A DNA stretch of 64,000 nucleotides from Sepiola atlantica (lineage: Eukaryota > Mollusca > Cephalopoda > Sepiida > Sepiolidae). The position numbers and the translations under genes were made by a program. Below are positions 1 to 12,046 of the stretch, piece after piece (position 1 is the first letter of the stretch; each line of letters starts with the position of its first letter). The DNA is taken from the NCBI GenBank assembly GCA_963556195.1, contig OY744537.1, forward strand, positions 17,199,274 through 17,263,273. The letters are read 5' to 3'. Below the pieces are notes generated by a model. The model was not told the origin of the DNA, ran no database searches, and worked only from the letters and a program-made list of their open reading frames with translations.

Positions 1-165
1 CAATGTAAACAAATTCTTATTGAGTCGTCCTCTTAAATAATCAAATTCTGCCCAGTTTCAACCATCGTTACCAATCATCACGGTATTGTCTCACTGCCCA
101 CCTGACAAACTCATTAACTCTTATCCTCGAGTGACCTCTGAGCCTTGATAAGTGATGACTCTTTA
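1..165 (+). mobile_element. Non-LTR retrotransposon 3' tail (family A), truncated by window edge
   Basis: This stretch matches the 3' end of the elements at 7965-9067 (opposite strand) and 25905-26170. All three share an AATGTAAACAAAT-type segment that codes for the last residues of the ORF (NVNKFLL), then a 3' untranslated part ending in CTTATCCTCGAGTG, GATAAG and TTAGTA before an A-rich tail (about 168-190). The CTTATC and GATAAG words can pair as a terminal stem. The start lies outside the window, so the length of this copy is unknown. Confidence 0.7.
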
Positions 166-483
166 GTAAAAAAAAAAAAAAATTAAAAAATGTAAAGATG
201 AAAATATTAGTTCTGTCATTTTTAAACCCATAATTTTGGTTCAAGTGTACTTTAGTAATTGCAATGTTTAATAAATAATAATTTCTTTATTTTAGTATTC
301 ACTTTCTCCTTAATTTTAACAGTTTTTGATCTAACAGATTCTTTATTTTAAGTATTAAAGGACTAAAATATTTTTAATCATTTAAAAAATTTTTTTTTTT
401 TTTTAAATCAAACAATTAAAAGAATCGTTTAGTTTTAATGAGATTTAAATCTTAAGTAAAAGACACAAAATTTATCATCATCA

Positions 484-875
484 CCACCATATACGGTTTT
501 AATGTACGTTTTACATGCTGGCGTGCATTGAACAGCTTTTAAAAATTGACTTCCAAACTAACCTATCTTTGACCAGGTCTTTAGTTATCCCTCTTTGGCT
601 CAAGTCCATTCTTATCACTTCCTTCCAGGTTTTCATTGGCCTTCCCCTGTGAACTGAACCTGCTACCATAACTATTTTACATCTACTAACCCAAGAACTA
701 TCATTCATTCTTTCAACGTAGCCATATCATTTCTCTTCCTGCGACAGATGTCCCCAACTCTCACTGTTCAGTTTTCACTTCTATACATCACACTACATAC
801 ACATGCTTTATAGCCTTTTCCCTTGGTTGACAGTGGTAACACTTTGCTGGTTAGTAATGACAGAAGTTTTCACAA
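484..875 (-). mobile_element. Non-LTR retrotransposon ORF2 C-terminus and 3' end (family B), decayed
   Basis: Read on the minus strand, the last part codes for a C-terminal tail with the motifs GRPMKTWKEVIRMDL and DRLVWKS, typical of the region after the reverse transcriptase in many non-LTR elements. It is followed by the CATGCTGGCGTG-type 3' motif and an ATGATG-like simple tail at about 475-490. Upstream of the open part (710-875) frameshifts break the frame, but the DNA still aligns with the plus-strand relic at 53930-54600. This is a 5'-truncated, dead copy. Confidence 0.8.
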
Positions 876-1614
876 AATTATATAGATTAAAAAAGAATTG
901 AGAAAATTTTAATCACTGCAAGTCCTCCAAATGGAGACTTACCAACCCACCCTCATAAGATTTAACTTCTTCTGAGCCCATAACTTCAGTTGCATAATCT
1001 ATTTCCATACACTTTTTATATCAATATGCTCTTGATTGTATGGGATTTGATCCCTTACACTTATTAAAGTAAAGGTTCCCAGTGTGTCTCATTAGTATGA
1101 ACCTGTCCCGGGGCAGGTATTACAGCTAGTTCATTATGAAGATGAAGTTAAAATACTGCCAAGTTACCCGGATGACAAAAAGTTATTACTAAAAATAAAT
1201 ATATAAATAAATTATCTTATAAATCGTAAAAAGAAAAAAATCCTAATTGATATAATACAAGTTTCATGCCTTAGTTATGCCGATGATGCTTTACAAGTTT
1301 CTAGAAAGAAAAATATGAAAAGCTGACTTCAGATGACCATCTATAAGGGTTCGCTTTCACTTAGCAAAATTCGCTACTTGAAATATTCATTTAAAATAAT
1401 AAACATTTTATTGTCGTAAACACGAAACGATTTTATTTTTCTTATTCATATCGATAAACATTTTGATTATTTTTATATAAATTTATCTTTTAAATATGAG
1501 CGTGAAGAAAGGAAAAGTAAAAAATAATTAATTTGCCTTTTCACTTGCAAATTAGAAATAGATTGTAACTTGTTGAAAATATTGTCAAAGTAAAAAAAAA
1601 AAACAATATTGCAA
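876..1614. other. AT-rich DNA, no gene seen
   Basis: No open frame with splice support, no RNA gene and no repeat family that I recognise. Short A and T runs only. Confidence 0.5.
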
Positions 1615-3460
1615 AACATAACTATTAGTTATATTAAAATATATTAAAAAAAGTAATTGATTAAAAAACAATACCAAATAGTTAATTAATAAAATAGTCT
1701 TTTTTAAAACCGATATGCAAATTAGTTAATCTTGCGACATGTATCATATATACATAAGCAGTATATAATAAACATAACTATTAGTTATATTAAAATATAT
1801 TAAAAAAAGTAATTGATTAGAAAACAATACTAAATAGTTAATTAATAAAATAGTCTTTTTCAAAACCGATATGCAAATTAGTTAATCTTGCGACATGTAT
1901 CATATATACATAAGCAGTATATAATAAACATAACTATTAGTTATATTAAAATATACTAAAAAAGTAATTGATTAGAAAACAATATCAAATAGTTAATTAA
2001 TAAAATAGTCTTTTTCAAAACCGATATGCAAATTAGTTAATCTTGCGACATGTATCATATATACATAAGCAGTATATAATAAACATAACTATTAGTTATA
2101 TTAAAATATACTAAAAAAGTAATTGATTAGAAAACAATACCAAATAGTTAATTAATAAAATAGTCTTTTTCAAAACCGATATGCAAATTAGTTAATCTTG
2201 CGACATGTATCATATATACATAAGCAGTATATAATAAACATAACTATTAGTTATATTAAAATATATTAAAAAAAGTAATTGATTAAAAAACAATACCAAA
2301 TAGTTAATTAATAAAATAGTCTTTTTCAAAACCGATATGCAAATTAGTTAATCTTGCGACATGTATCATATATACATAAGCAGTATATAATAAACATAAC
2401 TATTAGTTATATTAAAATATACTAAAAAAGTAATTGATTAGAAAACAATACCAAATAGTTAATTAATAAAATAGTCTTTTTCAAAACCGATATGCAAATT
2501 AGTTAATCTTGCGACATGTATCATATATACATAAGCAGTATATAAAAAACATAACTATTAGTTATATTAAAATATATTAAAAAAAGTAATTGATTAAAAA
2601 ACAATACCAAATAGTTAATTAATAGTCTTTTTCAAAACCGATATGCAAATTAGTTAATCTTGCGACATGTATCATATATACATTAGAAGTATATAAAAAA
2701 CATAACTATTAGTTATATTAAAATATATAAAAAAAAGTAATTGATTAAAAAACAATACCAAATAGTTAGTTAATAAAATAGTCTTTTTCAAAACCGATAT
2801 GCAAATTAGTTAATCTTGCGACATGTATCATATATACATAAGCAATATATAATAAACATAACTATTAGTTATATTAAAATATATAAAAAAAAGTAATTGA
2901 TTAAAAAACAATACCAAATAGTTAATTAATAAAATAGTCTTTTTCAAAACCGATATGCAAATTAGTTAATCTTGCGACATGTATCATATATACATAAGCA
3001 GTATATAAAAAACATAACTATTAGTTATATTAAAATATATTAAAAAAAGTAATTGATTAAAAAACAATACCAAATAGTTAATTAATAGTCTTTTTCAAAA
3101 CCGATATGCAAATTAGTTAATCTTGCGACATGTATCATATATACATAAGCAGTATATAATAAACATAACTATTAGTTATATTAAAATATATTAAAAAAAG
3201 TAATTGATTAAAAAACAATACCAAATAGTTAATTAATAAAATAGTCTTTTTCAAAACCGATATGCAAATTAGTTAATCTTGCTACATGTATCATATATAC
3301 ATAAGCAGTATATAAAAAACATAACTATTAGTTATATTAAAATATATAAAAAAATTGATTAGAAAACAATACCAAATAGTTAATTAATAAAATAGTCTTT
3401 TTCAAAACCGATATTCAAATTAGTTAATATCATATATATACATAAGCAGTATATAAAAAA
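1615..3460. repeat. Satellite array, 156-bp unit, about 12 copies
   Basis: Starts of CATAACTATTAGTTAT recur at 1617, 1773 and 1929, giving a 156-bp period that runs to about 3460. Units are very similar; they differ by small indels such as TAATAAAC versus AAAAC, and a 5-bp deletion (TTAATAGTC instead of TTAATAAAATAGTC) in the copies near 2613 and 3076. The last copy is partly deleted and degenerate. Each unit contains the palindrome ATAACTATTAGTTAT and a CATGTATCATATATACATAAG segment. No open frame crosses the array. Confidence 0.95.
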
Positions 3461-4134
3461 GATGGTGCGTTTTATGTGTAAAATTGAATTAACTTGAAAT
3501 AGGGCGTTTGACATCACCATTAGAGGGAGAACTGGGCCCAACTTTTGTATTCATTCATTCAGATAAAAGTGGCATTGCTCAGTGTATAACTGCACACTCA
3601 TGATCAAGCAGTCTCCTCACCAGTATAACATCCTCAGTACTTCTTGAGCTGTTGATTATGCCAGTCTAATAAGCCGCAAGTTTGATCTAATTGAAGACCA
3701 TTCCTTTTTAGTACCATCACCTTGGTATATTAGGAGGCATTACTTCTGATGTGACCCTTGGTACAATCATAGATTTTATATTTAGAAAAACACACACACA
3801 CACACACACCAAACACTTGTTTATTGCATAATATGTGTGCATTAAAGTATATCTACTATTGTGTAGAATAGATATGCAGATAATTCTATTCTCAGAACGA
3901 GGATGAGTTGCGTAACATTGTGGACTATGGAATTGGCTAAACCAAGTTCAAAGCCAGATGTATTCATGTAAGTCCATGAGGAAAGGTATGAATCCTCTAC
4001 CTACAAATATGAGTAAAATAATAACTTCTGATCGTTTCTGATCAGTGAATTGTGTTTATCTCCTTTGCACCGCGAGAAGATGTGACACAAGGTTTGAAGG
4101 TGAGGATTGAAAAACCAGCACCCAAGAGGTAGAG
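3461..4134. other. No gene seen; short (AC)n and a possible SINE-like piece
   Basis: An (AC)n tract lies at 3789-3808. Around 3890-4005 there is a GTTCAAAGCC segment followed by GGTATGAA, resembling the B-box and downstream part of the SINE-like fragment at 57395-57520, but the match is short. Nothing else was recognised. Confidence 0.35.
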
Positions 4135-4345
4135 CACTTTAGCCTACAAAAAATGCCTGGGCAGCATCATTGGCATTCCCTGATAGGGGTGCCTCAGGCG
4201 ATTAGCAATAACACCTTCTCAAAGTGCAAGAAGGTAAAGCCTGGGAGGGTAGACCTCTTAGAACTGCACAGGACCATACCTCAGATTGACAGTGCAGAGC
4301 CAGAAGAAACCACAACAGCCCGTCCGCTGTCGGACTGATTGTTAA
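4135..4345 (+). repeat. Interspersed repeat, copy 1 (CCTGGGAGGGTAGACC family)
   Basis: Shares a series of blocks with 62190-62400: GCCTGGGCAGC / TGAGCAGCC, then GGCATTCCCT, then GCCTGGGAGGGTAGACCTCTT-like, then a final block TGTCGGACTGATTGT. The blocks occur in the same order with similar spacing, so the two are copies of one dispersed family. GC content is higher than the surroundings. The 61-residue open frame inside it is not conserved in the second copy, so it is unlikely to be coding. Class of element unknown. Confidence 0.7.
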
Positions 4346-4479
4346 GGATGAATCATGAATTGTGTTTTGAGATAATTTGAAAAGAAAAAAAAAGTTGGTA
4401 TGCAAAACGCGAACCGTTTTCAGAAATCTTGATTTGGTTCGTCTTTTTAACAGCATATCAACCCTATTTGTGATTTTTT

Positions 4480-4570
4480 TTAATATGGAAACACAATCGC
4501 AATTGTATGCAATTGACTCAACACAAGTTGCTAGTTTACCCATATAGTGAGGTTGTAAATTCACACCTTT
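4480..4570 (-). repeat. SINE-like 3' fragment
   Basis: On the minus strand it reads CAACTTGTGTTGAGTCAATT followed by GCATACAATTG, matching CACTTGTGTTCAATTGTATA in the better preserved copy at 19190-19345 and AACTTGTGTTCAATTAATC near 56330. A tRNA-related head is not visible here. Confidence 0.5.
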
Positions 4571-4682
4571 CTCGACAGAATGAGTGCAGAAATTATCAGA
4601 ATAGATCAGACTGAATTTTATAAGTCAAAACATTATCAATTAGAGCAATCACCCCTCGATACACATGAGAGGAAAAGAAAAT

Positions 4683-5937
4683 AGAGGGAGAGAGAGAAGG
4701 AAAGAAGGATAAAAGAACAGAGCAAGGAATGGAAGAGGAGAGAGAGAGAGAGAAGGAAGTAAGGAAGAGGAGAGAGAGAGAGAGAAGGAAGTAAGGAAGA
4801 GGAGAGAGAGAGAGAGAAGGAAGTAAGGAAGAGGAGAGAGAGAGAGAGAAAGGAAGTAAGGAAGAGGAGAGAGAGAGAGAGAAAGGAAGTAAGGAAGAGG
4901 AGAGAGAGAGAGAGAGAGAGAAGGAAGTAAGGAAGAGGAGAGAGAGAGAGAGAAGGAAGTAAGGAAGAGGAGAGAGAGAGAGAAGGAAGTAAGGAAGAGG
5001 AGAGAGAGAGAGAGAAGGAAGTAAGGAAGAGGAGAGACAGAGAAGGAATTAAGGAAGAGGAGAGAGAGAAGGAAGTAAGGAAGAGAGAGAGAAGGAAGTA
5101 AGGAAGAGAGAGAGAAGGAAGTAAGGAAGAGAGAGAGAAGGAAGTAAGGAAGAGAGAGAGAAGGAAGTAAGGAAGAGGAGAGAGAGAGAAGGAAGTAAGG
5201 AAGAGAAGAGAGAGAAGGAAGTAAGGAAGAGAAGAGAGAGAAGGAAGTAAGGAAGAGAAGAGAGAGAAGGAAGTAAGGAAGAGAAGAGAGAGAAGGAAGT
5301 AAGGAAGAGAAGAGAGAGAAGGAAGTAAGGAAGAGAAGAGAGAGAAGGAAGTAAGGAAGAGAAGAGAGAGAAGGAAGTAAGGAAGAGAAGAGAGAGAGAA
5401 GGAAGTAAGGAAGAGAAGAGAGAGAGAAGGAAGTAAGGAAGAGAAGAGAGAGAGAAGGAAGTAAGGAAGAGAAGAGAGAGAAGGAAGTAAGGAAGAGAAG
5501 AGAGAGAAGGAAGTAAGGAAGAGGAGAGAGAGAAGGAAGTAAAGAAGAGGAGAGAGAGAGAAGGAAGTAAAGAAGAGGAGAGAGAGAGAAGGAAGTAAAG
5601 AAGAGGAGAGAGAGAGAAGGAAGTAAAGAAGAGGAGAGAGAGAGAGAAGGAAGTAAAGAAGAGGAGAGAGAGAAGGAAGGAAGGAAGAGGAGAGAGAGAA
5701 GGAAGGAAGAGGAGAGAGAGAAGGAAGGAAGAGGAGAGAGAGAAGGAAGGAAGAGGAGAGAGAGAAGGAAGAGGAGAGAGAGAAGGAAGGAAGAGGAGAG
5801 AGAGAAGGAAGGAAGAGGAGAGAGAGAAGGAAGGAAGAGGAGAGAGAGAAGGAAGGAAGAGGAGAGAGAGAAGGAAGGAAGGAAGAGGAGAGAGAGAAGG
5901 AAGAGGAGAGAGAGAAGGAAGGAAGAGGAGAGAGAAA
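4683..5937. repeat. Purine-rich minisatellite, GGAGAGAGAGAGAAGGAAGTAA-type units
   Basis: A 1.25-kb array of (GA)n blocks alternating with GGAAGTAAGGAA, GGAAGTAAAGAA and finally GGAAGGAA. Unit length drops from about 32 to about 18 bp along the array, and sub-blocks of identical variants lie side by side, a sign of stepwise expansion. From 5655 to 5937 the plus strand has no pyrimidine at all (283 bases). The minus strand is open for 464 codons across the array, but the product would be almost only Ser, Leu, Phe, Pro and Tyr and results from the repeat lacking stops; it is not annotated as a gene. Confidence 0.95.
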
Positions 5938-7654
5938 TAACCTGAAGCTACGATGATGTTGAGTCATGACTGAAATGGATGGCCATATTCTGCCCCTGTT
6001 GGCATAAAGACAATACTCATTTGTTTTCAAGTGACCAATGCAGGAAATCCTTCATCGTGTCAATATCCAGTTGAGAATGAGATGCAAATCTAGGAACATT
6101 CAATGCTGAGGTCAACAAGTAGTAGTAGTATTAGTAGTAGTATGATGATGATGATGATGCTGATGATCATACAGTGATAGATGATGGAAATAACTTGTTT
6201 GCCTGATAACAATGTGGGGATTACAAACAGATCAGGAAAATAGAGGGAGTAGCAGTAGCAATGTAAGAAAAAGAGAATAAGAAGATGACAAATGACTTAA
6301 AGAAAGCAAAGGGAAAGACAAGTAGCATCAGCTGCAGCCTAAAGACGGTGACATTGTCGCGTCCTCTCTAAAATCAAAATGATATACAGTATATATAGAA
6401 ATTATTACGAGTGGAAGAATAATATTTCTTTGGCCAGAGCAGAAGCCACACTTTTAAAAGTTCAGAAGTTGGAATTTAGCGTTTGGCCTCCGACTTCACA
6501 GCCATGGTTAAAAATGTGGACAAATAGAGACCAATCAACTGCTGAGATGAAAAGGCATTTAAATGAATATTTGATAAACCTCAAAAAAAGAATGTATTGA
6601 GATTGGCTTATTATAATTATAAAAAATAATTGTATGCATTACACCGGCATAGCGGTTAGAGTAAGTAAAAAAAAAAAAAAAAATAAAAAATAAATAAATA
6701 AATAAAAAAATAAATAAAATAAAAAAATAAATAAAATAAAAAAATAAATAAAATAAAAAAATGGTACTTGATGCACATTTGCTACAACACAGGGAAAGGA
6801 GTGGCGCCCTCCCCTACATCTCAGTGTACTGCGCAACGAAAAGAGAGCCTTCAAGTCGTTCTTTAATATAGTCAAATCATTTACTTTCTAACATTATTCA
6901 TTGATTAAAAGTCCCCCCCCCCCAAAAAAAAAAAAACAACCCTTTTATGTTCCTGTGTTCTCATGGTATTTTACTTCACAAAATATTTATGGAGAATTCA
7001 TATTTGAGTTGACAATGTCTTAATATCATTTAAAAGAAAGAATACAATTTTGTCAATCTGGTTTAAGCAAATAAAATAATGACAAAGAAATGTGACTACA
7101 ACAGAATTGAACCCACTTTTATATGGCTACTACTGTATAGTAGTCTTTTTACTATGATATAGTCCAATAGTAAATTTGGAGTGTCATAGTCACTCATATT
7201 CCAAGTTCTTTTCTCGTTCCGTTCGCTGTCATTATTTTAAAGTAAACTAATGTAATTTATGAAAATTATGAAAATTAAATTCAGGTATTTCAATTACCAA
7301 ATTGATTCAAAGCCTTATAGTCTGGACATTCTTTTCAAAATAATTTCTATTATATATTACTGCTAGTAAAGAAAGACATGTATCGTATGAGGTGGAAATG
7401 TGGAATTGGATGAAAAATATCTGACTCCCGAATTTCTGAACAACCTGATTCCGACTCAACTCGGCATATATCATGAAATAATTAGGAAAACTATGAGGAG
7501 AATAAATTGAAAATTAAGAAAAAGAAAAAAAGTCAAAGTAGTTTTTAGAATATTAACATAATTATTCTTAAATATGTTTTGCATTTGCAATAGAAATCAT
7601 CATCAAAATGGAATGCAGATTGTAAAAGTAATTATTTATTCATTTGACCACTAT
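5938..7654. other. No gene seen; simple repeats
   Basis: Contains a triplet tract (TAGTAG then GATGATGATG) at 6118-6166 and an A-rich AAAATAAATA tract at 6667-6761. An open frame of 73 codons at 6379-6600 (+) has no splice signals and no recognisable domain. The rest is AT-rich with no recognisable feature. Confidence 0.4.
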
Positions 7655-7810
7655 CAAGGAAGTTATGTTTTACTTGGTGGTTGTCTGTCAGCCACTCCAA
7701 ATAACGTTAACTACTGACTGTAACAAACATTTTTTAAAACCTTTCGACAAGGAAGTTCTTATCAAATTTTCACATCATGTGGATCTGAATCAACGATTTT
7801 TTTTTTTTTA
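7655..7810 (+). repeat. Interspersed repeat fragment (CAAGGAAGTTATGTTTT family)
   Basis: The block CAAGGAAGTTATGTTTT followed by TTGGTGGTTGTCTGTCAGC resembles CAAGGCGGATGTTATGTTTT and following bases at about 19440. Both look like fragments of one dispersed family whose identity I do not know. Confidence 0.4.
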
Positions 7811-7964
7811 AAGGACTTTTCAACACGAACATCCTTTTGTGAAACAATGCAAAAACTTACGTTAAACCACTGCACTTGTAACAATGTGAAAATGAGGAGG
7901 GAAAATGAGTTGGTCAGAAGTGGAAAGGGGTATTGTTGAGTCTTGGCAGAGATATTTTATATGT

Positions 7965-9067
7965 ACTAACGAGTCACCGCTTATCAAGGCCCAAAGGCCA
8001 CTCGAGGATAAGGGTTAGTGAGTTGGTCAGGTGGACAGTGAAACAACAACATAAGGATTACTAACAATGGTTGAGACTGGTCTGAATTAGATTATTTAAA
8101 AGGATGGGTCAACAAGAATTTGTTAACATTGAACTTGAAAATGACCATTTGGGAGCCAGCACCGTGGTACTATGTTCCACAAACAGTTCTTGAAAATAAA
8201 CTTTGCTCATTCAAGTTCTGTTTAGTTTTAGGTGCACAGAGGGAGAGGGGGAATTAATTACAGTGGTTGTAGCTAGACGAGTTTTTGTTGTAAATGTTTT
8301 AAAGGGGGGGGGGACCATAGATTGGAGCTCAGCTGAGCACCGACCATGAAAATAACGATAGAGTAGAAAAAAAACTAGCAACCTCTCTTCTGTGACAAAG
8401 AGGCTGTAGGGAAAAGAGGAGGACATCCGCCACTAGATTTTGAAGTCAGTTTTGTACTCTGTGAAGGCAGGAAAGGATGCTCCGAGCGGCACCTCCCCAG
8501 ATGTGGCAACAGTACCTCCCCATCTTAGGGCGTATTTAACTCTTATACAGGTAGAGGATTGCGTCAGGAGCGAGATACTTTCTAGAGCGATAGAATGATC
8601 CATCTTTCCAGCAACTTTAGCCACAGATTTGATGTAAGTCTTTCATTTGAGGCCTGGAGTGAAGGTCAGTCTTAAAAACTTATCAAAACGGGGGGCTTCT
8701 TCAAGGAGAGAGCCATTCATTTCAATTGGGCCAAAGTGAGGATCTGAGCATTGGTGGTGAAAGGAGAGTAGCTTGGTTTTAGATGTATTAAAAATTACCA
8801 GTTATTTCTTTCCCCCATCACACTAGTGCGCCAGATTGGAAGAGAGAGAAACAGAGATTTTAATCATTAATGCCCTTTGAAGTGTTGCCATAGATGGTTG
8901 TGCCATCTACATAAATGTCAACGAATGAACATAGAATGTGATTTGGAAAATCATTGATAAATATTAAGAAGAGGGTTGGGCCCAGAATAAATCCCTGAGA
9001 CACGCCGGCATTGAAACTATGTGCTTCAGATTTCTGCTTATCAACGACTACTTTTATAAACCTATCT
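7965..9067 (-). mobile_element. Non-LTR retrotransposon relic (family A): reverse transcriptase C-half, C-terminus and 3' end
   Basis: Read on the minus strand from 9067 down, the frame starts inside the reverse transcriptase palm, with GVSQGFILGPTLFLIFINDF (the usual GVPQGSVLGPLLF and INDL block) and VDIYVDGTTIY. The catalytic YADD box corresponds to YVDG here, so the key aspartates are not intact. Further on are LLSFHHQCSDPHFGPIEMNG, SQIR-like and SLLLLYRYFHGRCSAEL-type segments, then a LWN-VPRCWLPNGHF end, spread over at least three frames with stops. The 3' end (8110-7965) matches 1-165 and 25905-26170. The 5' end stops abruptly at a palindrome (9068-9177). Non-functional. Confidence 0.88.
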
Positions 9068-9177
9068 AAAATATAGCCACTCATCGGAGTGTATTTTTGC
9101 TAATAGCCGGACCGGAAATTATGTAATTTCCGGCCCGGCTATTGGAAAAAAAACACTCTGACGAGTGGCTATATTTT
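9068..9177. mobile_element. 110-bp near-perfect palindrome, MITE-like
   Basis: The arms are about 55 bp each and meet at 9122-9123. The outer ends read AAAATATAGCCACTC and GAGTGGCTATATTTT, the inner part AATAGCCGGACCGGAAATTA against TAATTTCCGGCCCGGCTATT. Only a few mismatches separate the arms. TA dinucleotides at the ends (TATAGCC and GGCTATA) would fit a TA target duplication of a Tc1/mariner-type miniature element. It sits exactly where the family A LINE relic ends. Confidence 0.8.
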
Positions 9178-10939
9178 ATTTTCTGATGATGAGGGCTTCC
9201 CATAAAAATAAAAAAAGAAACACACACCAACCCCACCATCATGGTTCGAATATAACACATTGGTAAATATAATAAAAATTATTTGAAAATTATTGATTAT
9301 CATTCCTGTTTCACGTACCACCGGTGTTACCTAATCAACGCATTGTCATCGCCTTCTAATATATATTAGTGAGCCTTTGCCATCAAAAGGTTATGGGTAG
9401 GACACACACAGACAGAAAGAGAGAGAGGTTTTACCGAAAAACTGCAGTTTTCTGATTTCACTTGTACACCAGACACCACATCAAAATCTTTTTCTTTTCA
9501 AAACTGAAACTGGTCAGTATAGTGCTACTACTACTACGAAATGGCCATATCGAAGGAACACCGTGGACAAAAGTATTTCAGATTTGGACCATATAAAGAA
9601 TAAGGACCCCGGAAATTGAAAAGATGAAAAGAGACGAAATTCAGTCTACACCTGTTTTTTGTAAACAAACGAATACTAACACTGTTTTTCCTTTTTTGGG
9701 GGGGGGGGGGGTCGTCAAAAAACTCGCTTGTTAATAGAGGGAAATATTTATTTTTTAATGTAGGATGCGTTTTTTTTTTTTTTAATTTTTTTATTTTACA
9801 AAACCTTTTTAATAATCAAACAAAACATTGCAGAATTCTTGTTCTAAAATGTTTTCGTGTCACTATTTACTTGCCTACCCAAGAAGGGCAGAATGTATAA
9901 TAAAATAAAAAATCTAATAGGGTGCGTCTTTTTTATTTTTGCAATACGTTTTAATAAACACAGAAGATTCTATTTTTCGTGTTGTGTATTTTAAGAAAAG
10001 GGGGTGGGTATATTAAATATTTATTTTTCTCAAAATACAAAGGAAAAAAACAAACAATTTCGAAACTAAAAATCTCATACTGCCCAACTCTATTGTGGTG
10101 TGTGCCTAATTTGGTAGCTTTGGGGAGTATGGAATCACCACATAGTACCATTACTACCCGAGTTATAGTACCTGTCAAGGTTCAATCTATGGGTTAAAAT
10201 AGAATGTATCATTTACGGAATATGTGCCTACAAAACCAATTAATCTACAAACCATTCAAATACGAAACATACGTTTGCAACATGAATAAATATTTGAAAA
10301 TATTAAGAACTTTAAGTTTAAAAACTTCTATCAGAAAAACTTTTATCCGAAAAAGGGTTGATATGCCGTAAAGCAAAACCAGTATCGGTCAAAAAGGACA
10401 GTTTACTTTGTTCATTGATTTCAACTTAACTACAACTCATTTCTTCTTTTTCTTATGCATTAATTCTGAACCACGGCAGGGTCCGCAAATATTCAACTTA
10501 ACTACAACATTTATAATTAAAGTCACTTAAAAAAAAAATCAAACAAAAAAAACAGTTGTTACCTTATTTACAATATTAATACTTCAAGTTAGCTGTTGCT
10601 GATGCATGATATGTCACTTGGCAAACAGATACATATAGACACAAACATTTTGCCACTACAAATTACGAACATATTTAAATAGAAAATTTATTCTACTTAA
10701 CCAAAAACATCTTTTGTAAATATTATGAAACAAAATCAAATTCATTTCGTCTACAAATTTTCATAATTAAATTCACTCGAAAAAAAAAAATAAATAAATA
10801 AAATAAATAAATAAATAAAAGTTCTGTTTACATAAGTCAGTTGCTGCTAATGCTTGCATTTGTTTGAATATATACCGAATTACCTCCCTTAGCAGACGAA
10901 CAGCTATTTATACATGTAGATAAAACAGACAAAAATCAA
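9178..10939. other. AT-rich DNA, no gene seen
   Basis: Holds G and T homopolymer runs (a G12 tract at about 9699-9710) and nothing recognisable. Overlapping open frames at 9951-10197 on both strands are short, lack splice signals and have no recognisable content. Confidence 0.45.
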
Positions 10940-11158
10940 TCACTCGGGTCGAGAATTATTCTGATTCTCCTGCCTTGTTCCCTCCAACCATCTGTCAGAC
11001 ATTGCTGTCAGCAAGTCTTCCAGATGGCATTCAGAGTCTTTTACAAATTGGTTGATATCGGTGTAATGAGGTCTTCCAACCGATGTTTTGCCACATAATG
11101 GATTCCATAGGAGGATGTCATTTACAAGTTCTGACTTATTTCTCCGAGAGTGTAAATT
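10940..11158 (-). mobile_element. Non-LTR retrotransposon ORF C-terminal fragment (family C)
   Basis: On the minus strand one frame reads KSELVNDILLWNPLCGKTSV, then GRPHYTDINQFVKDSECHL, EDLLTAMSDRWLE. This resembles the common tail LLW-P-HG---GRPA-TY--QL--DTGC--EDLP-AM-DR--W found at the end of one class of metazoan non-LTR retrotransposon proteins. The frame is open over about 65 codons, so this fragment is less decayed than most others here. No reverse transcriptase domain remains. Confidence 0.8.
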
Positions 11159-11257
11159 GTACTAACACGTCACATGAACTGAATAAAACCTATTTCACAT
11201 AAGATACTGTTGGATGCCCTCCTCCTCCTCCAAGACTTTTCTGAATGCACACACACA

Positions 11258-11260
<3 letters not shown>

Positions 11261-11303
<43 letters not shown>
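11261..11303. repeat. (TA)n microsatellite preceded by (CA)n
   Basis: About 21 TA units following ACACACACAC. Confidence 0.95.
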
Positions 11304-11305
<2 letters not shown>

Positions 11306-11794
11306 TTCGTAGAGAATCTTGAACTAGAGGGAAGCTAATACTTGGTTTTTTTTTTTTTATGTGAACATGTCATAAGATCTTATAAGAACTGGTGGAGAAG
11401 GAGCATATCGCAAAACGAATCACACATGTAGGTTTACATTTCAAATAAGATGCTTTTATCAAGGTTAACTGTATCAGATTTTCTGTGTCAGAGAGTCTAT
11501 TAGGAATGAATGAATAAGCTTTGGTAATTTATACTACAAAGAAACTATCTATACACATTGCTATAAATATTTAAAGACCTCTTGATATTGGATCGGCTCC
11601 ACAAAATATGACAAGCTGAGAAAAATCTCCATTTTCATCTGATTCTGTAGTCTTTATTATAATCAATAAATCTATAGACTAATAGTTAAAAAAAAAAATT
11701 AAATAAATAAAATAAAAACACACCCAAACAAAACTCTAATGCCACCCCAAAACAAAAATATATATATATATATATACAAAGATAAAAAAGAACA

Positions 11795-12046
11795 AAATTG
11801 TAAGGATAAAGAAAAGAAAATATGACTCCTCACCGGTGGAGGGGGTAGGGTCAATAAAATTAAAAAGTAAAACCAAAAAACTAATAAAAAGCAAAACCAA
11901 AAAAAAGCTAAAAAAAAAAAAAAAGGCAAAACCAAAAAAACTAAAAAGAAAAGGCAAAACCCCAAAAAAGGCAAAACCAAAAAAACTAAAAAAAAGCAAA
12001 ACCAAAAAAAAACATTGTAAAGAAAAGAAAATATGACTCCCTCACA
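11795..12046. repeat. A-rich minisatellite between short direct repeats
   Basis: Irregular units of the form GGCAAAACCAAAAAAACTAAA fill 11855-12010. Both sides carry the same segment, ATTGTAAGGATAAAGAAAAG...ATATGACTCCTCAC on the left and ATTGTAAAGAAAAG...ATATGACTCCCTCAC on the right, so the array grew between two copies of one sequence. The Lys-rich plus-strand frame and Phe-rich minus-strand frames here are composition effects. Confidence 0.8.

Noticed and set aside
4636..6030. 464-codon open frame on the minus strand
   Set aside because: It is the translation of the GA-rich array (Ser, Leu, Phe, Pro, Tyr only). The repeat contains no stop, and there is no domain or splice support.
11699..12036. 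Phe-rich and Lys-rich frames on opposite strands
   Set aside because: Translation of the A-rich minisatellite at 11855-12010.
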